In this document: positions 62,137 through 64,000 of the stretch, piece after piece
Layout: the number at the start of each line of letters is the position of its first letter
Numbering within the stretch: the first letter of the stretch is position 1
Assembly: GCF_030815985.1 (NCBI RefSeq)
Contig: NZ_JAUSXM010000001.1
Span: 4,650,001 to 4,714,000, forward strand
Source: Paenibacillus sp. W2I17
GTDB taxonomy: Bacteria > Bacillota > Bacilli > Paenibacillales > Paenibacillaceae
DNA: 64,000 bases
Reading direction: 5' to 3'
The notes under the pieces: model-generated
Seen by the model: the letters and a program-made list of their open reading frames with translations, nothing else
Told to the model about the DNA's origin: nothing
The model's database searches: none
Made by a program: the position numbers and the translations under genes

Positions 62137-62933
62137 TTCTCTCCATTGAGGAACTGAGCATCTCCAGTCGGGATCGGACTATTGTAGATCAAGTCTCTCT
62201 GGCTGTTCGCGAAGGTGAGTTCATGGCATTGGTTGGTCAGAGTGGTAGTGGCAAAAGCTTACTCTCGCAAGCGATTGGTCGTCTGCTGCCGCCCAACCTG
62301 CATGCGTCGGGACGAGTCATGTTCGAGGGCAGCAACCTGCTCGAACGGAAGCCAAAGGAGATGCGCGCCCTGCGGGGAAGCCGCATCTCGTATATTTTTC
62401 AAGACTATCAGGGAGCATTTACTCCATTTCGCAGTATTGGCGGGCACTTTGATGAATACCAGAAGGTACATGGGGAAAAGTCTTCTGCTATCCGCAAGAA
62501 ACGAGCGGAGGAAGCGCTGGAATCGGTTGGCCTTGGCGCTGAATTGCTGCGCCGCTATCCGTTCCAGTTGAGCGGTGGACAGCTTCAGCGGGCATCAATC
62601 GCCACATCGCTGATGCTGTCTCCTCGTCTGCTAATTGCTGACGAAGCAACAACGGCACTGGACAGTGTGTCTGGGCATCGCGTGTTGGAACTGCTGGCAC
62701 GCAAACAAGCGGAGACGGGATGTGCTATTCTGTTTATCACACATGATTGGCGCCATGTACGTCGCTATGCCAACCGCTTGGCTGTGATGAAGGAAGGGCA
62801 GATCGTCGAATCTGGCGGGAAACATCGCATTCTCGATCATCCTCAGCATGAATATACGCGTCAGCTGATTGATGCGGCTCCCGTTCTGAGTCGCTCGCTG
62901 AAGTCGGGATTGAAGGAGGCAGGAACGGAATGA
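62133..62933 (+). CDS. ABC importer ATPase (NikD/CntD-like)
   Basis: A 266-residue ABC ATPase. Walker A GQSGSGKSLL, Q-loop in YIFQDYQGAFTPF, signature LSGGQLQRA, Walker B LLIADEATTALD and H-loop FITHDWRH. The pattern DYQGAFTPF and the short C-terminus fit NikD-type ATPases. It powers transport together with the next ATPase. ATGA overlap with the permease gene and AAGGAGGTGC site. The end overlaps the last gene by four bases. Confidence 0.92.
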   Translation: MILSIEELSISSRDRTIVDQVSLAVREGEFMALVGQSGSGKSLLSQAIGRLLPPNLHASGRVMFEGSNLLERKPKEMRALRGSRISYIFQDYQGAFTPFRSIGGHFDEYQKVHGEKSSAIRKKRAEEALESVGLGAELLRRYPFQLSGGQLQRASIATSLMLSPRLLIADEATTALDSVSGHRVLELLARKQAETGCAILFITHDWRHVRRYANRLAVMKEGQIVESGGKHRILDHPQHEYTRQLIDAAPVLSRSLKSGLKEAGTE

Positions 62934-63901
62934 AGACAACCACAAATGATGAACGCCGTGGACTTGAGCAGTCCGAAGAAGAATCTGGTGTGCGAAGCCA
63001 CGATTTTGCAAAAGACGTAAACCATGTAGACATAGACAATGCAGGCATAAATACTACAGAAACAGATCATGCAGTTACAGATGCAGATATAGATACCACG
63101 GGTACAGGCAATGCTTCATCGCTCAGCACCCTTGGCAATCCTGTGCTTCACGTGGAACATCTCAGCCGAACGTATGCAGGTGCAGACCGACCGGCTGTGA
63201 ATGATATTTCCTTCACTCTGAACCACGGTGAATGCCTTGGCCTGGTTGGCGAGAGCGGCTGCGGCAAGAGTACACTCGCACGTTGTCTGTTAAGGATTGA
63301 AGATGCAGATACAGGCTCGATTACACTGGGTGGACAGGATATTGCACGGCTGAGCGGTCGACGGTTGCGACCTTATCGCCGGAAGATCCAGATTGTATTC
63401 CAGAACCCGATGGCGGCACTGAATCCGAAGCTCAAGATTGCTGATTCGCTGATCGATCCGTATGAACAACTTGGACGGAACGCCGAGCTGTCCCACTTTA
63501 CCTACACGTCGAAGGATGCTTACGTCCAAAAGCTGCTTGAAGCTGTCGAGCTTCCAAGCGATATGGCTGGACGATATCCGCATGAGCTAAGTGGTGGACA
63601 GCGTCAGCGCGTCACGATCGCGCGTGCCATTGGCATTGAGCCTGACGTTGTCGTTCTGGATGAACCGACGGCCAGCCTGGACGTGATCTCGCAAGGAGCA
63701 GTTTTGCAGTTGCTCACCGATCTCCGGACATCGCTTGGTCTTTCATACGTGTTCATCTCGCATGATCTGGCTGCTGTACATCGCATGAGCCAGCGTATCA
63801 TCGTTATGCGGGAAGGTCAGATCGTTGACCGCTTTGGCGCAGATGCGTTGTTCGCTGAAGAACGCCATCCGTACACGAAGGAACTGATTTCAATTTTCTG
63901 A
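62930..63901 (+). CDS. ABC importer ATPase (NikE/CntF-like) with acidic N-terminal tail
   Basis: A 323-residue ABC ATPase. Walker A GESGCGKSTL, Q-loop IVFQNPMAALNPK, signature LSGGQRQRVTIARA, Walker B VVVLDEPTASLD, H-loop FISHDLAAVHRM. Unlike normal family members it begins with about 65 extra residues, low in complexity and rich in Asp, Thr, Asn and His (DVNHVDIDNAGIN, TDADIDTTGTGN), before the ABC domain starts at VLHVEHLSRTYAG. The start in the ATGA overlap with a GGAGGCAGG site supports this length. The tail may be disordered or bind metal. Last gene of the operon. Confidence 0.9.
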   Translation: MKTTTNDERRGLEQSEEESGVRSHDFAKDVNHVDIDNAGINTTETDHAVTDADIDTTGTGNASSLSTLGNPVLHVEHLSRTYAGADRPAVNDISFTLNHGECLGLVGESGCGKSTLARCLLRIEDADTGSITLGGQDIARLSGRRLRPYRRKIQIVFQNPMAALNPKLKIADSLIDPYEQLGRNAELSHFTYTSKDAYVQKLLEAVELPSDMAGRYPHELSGGQRQRVTIARAIGIEPDVVVLDEPTASLDVISQGAVLQLLTDLRTSLGLSYVFISHDLAAVHRMSQRIIVMREGQIVDRFGADALFAEERHPYTKELISIF

Positions 63902-63946
63902 GTACTCCCGGAGACGCCGGGGGTGGTAATCGTTAATCTTAAATAT

Positions 63947-63983
63947 AAAGCCGCCTTACGAAGAGATTCGAGAGCGGCTTTTA
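63947..63983 (+). terminator. Terminator of the metal importer operon
   Basis: AAAGCCGC (63947-63954) and GCGGCTTT (63974-63981) pair, with a small inner GAA/TTC stem, ending in TTTT. A second small hairpin CCCGG-agacg-CCGGG lies just after the stop (63907-63922). Confidence 0.75.
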
Positions 63984-64000
63984 GTGCATCCATTTCATCA

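Overview
The window looks like a chromosomal segment of a Paenibacillus-type, spore-forming Firmicute. The left end carries walR-walK-walH-walI-walJ, htrA, yyzF and rlmH in the order seen near the replication origin of Bacillales. Further right are a YheC/D spore-coat ATP-grasp protein, S-layer-homology (SLH) domains, strong AGGAGG ribosome sites and frequent GTG/TTG starts. I saw no tRNA, rRNA, insertion sequence or CRISPR array.

Layout. 1-10166: the essential WalRK cell-wall regulon genes, the HtrA protease, a small lipoprotein, yyzF and rlmH. 10318-19266: metabolic and small genes: a GH120-type beta-xylosidase, a MetE-like methyltransferase with an aldehyde dehydrogenase, a HEAT protein, a frameshifted YndJ-like membrane gene, an AlkD-like protein, and a secreted B-lectin that may be a bacteriocin. 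19865-29148: cell surface: an SLH-anchored 5'-nucleotidase, then a 1990-residue adhesin ending in an APKTG sorting signal, followed directly by a class B sortase. 29436-34075: ribosomal protein L25/Ctc behind a tiny ORF, three small genes ending in a DUF4303 protein, a spore-coat protein, and a DinB-fold gene with a perfect LexA-type box in its promoter. 34249-39499: a three-gene membrane glycosyltransferase operon with a PilZ (c-di-GMP) domain. 39700-43935: a second MetE-like gene, a secreted propeller protein and an LRR protein. 44093-49602: arabinose regulon (araR, then araB-araD-araA) with AraR operators. 49763-52566: an AAC(3)-type acetyltransferase and a diguanylate cyclase.

An AT-rich island (about 52840-55970) holds a two-gene DUF262 plus AAA-ATPase/TOPRIM module and an XRE regulator. 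It has the look of an anti-phage defence cassette I cannot match to a named system. Next to it is a WXG-type secreted toxin with an HERIH metallopeptidase end and a small zinc-ribbon putative immunity gene. The window closes with a five-gene ABC importer of the Nik/Cnt type whose promoter carries two Zur-like boxes, so it is more likely for zinc or a zinc-metallophore than for nickel.

The most novel non-coding signal is a roughly 150-bp element present three times (3707-3858, 6181-6325, 47991-48141). All copies share sequence blocks and fold into the same nested stems with compensatory base changes. A second, different inverted array lies upstream of rlmH (9385-9577).
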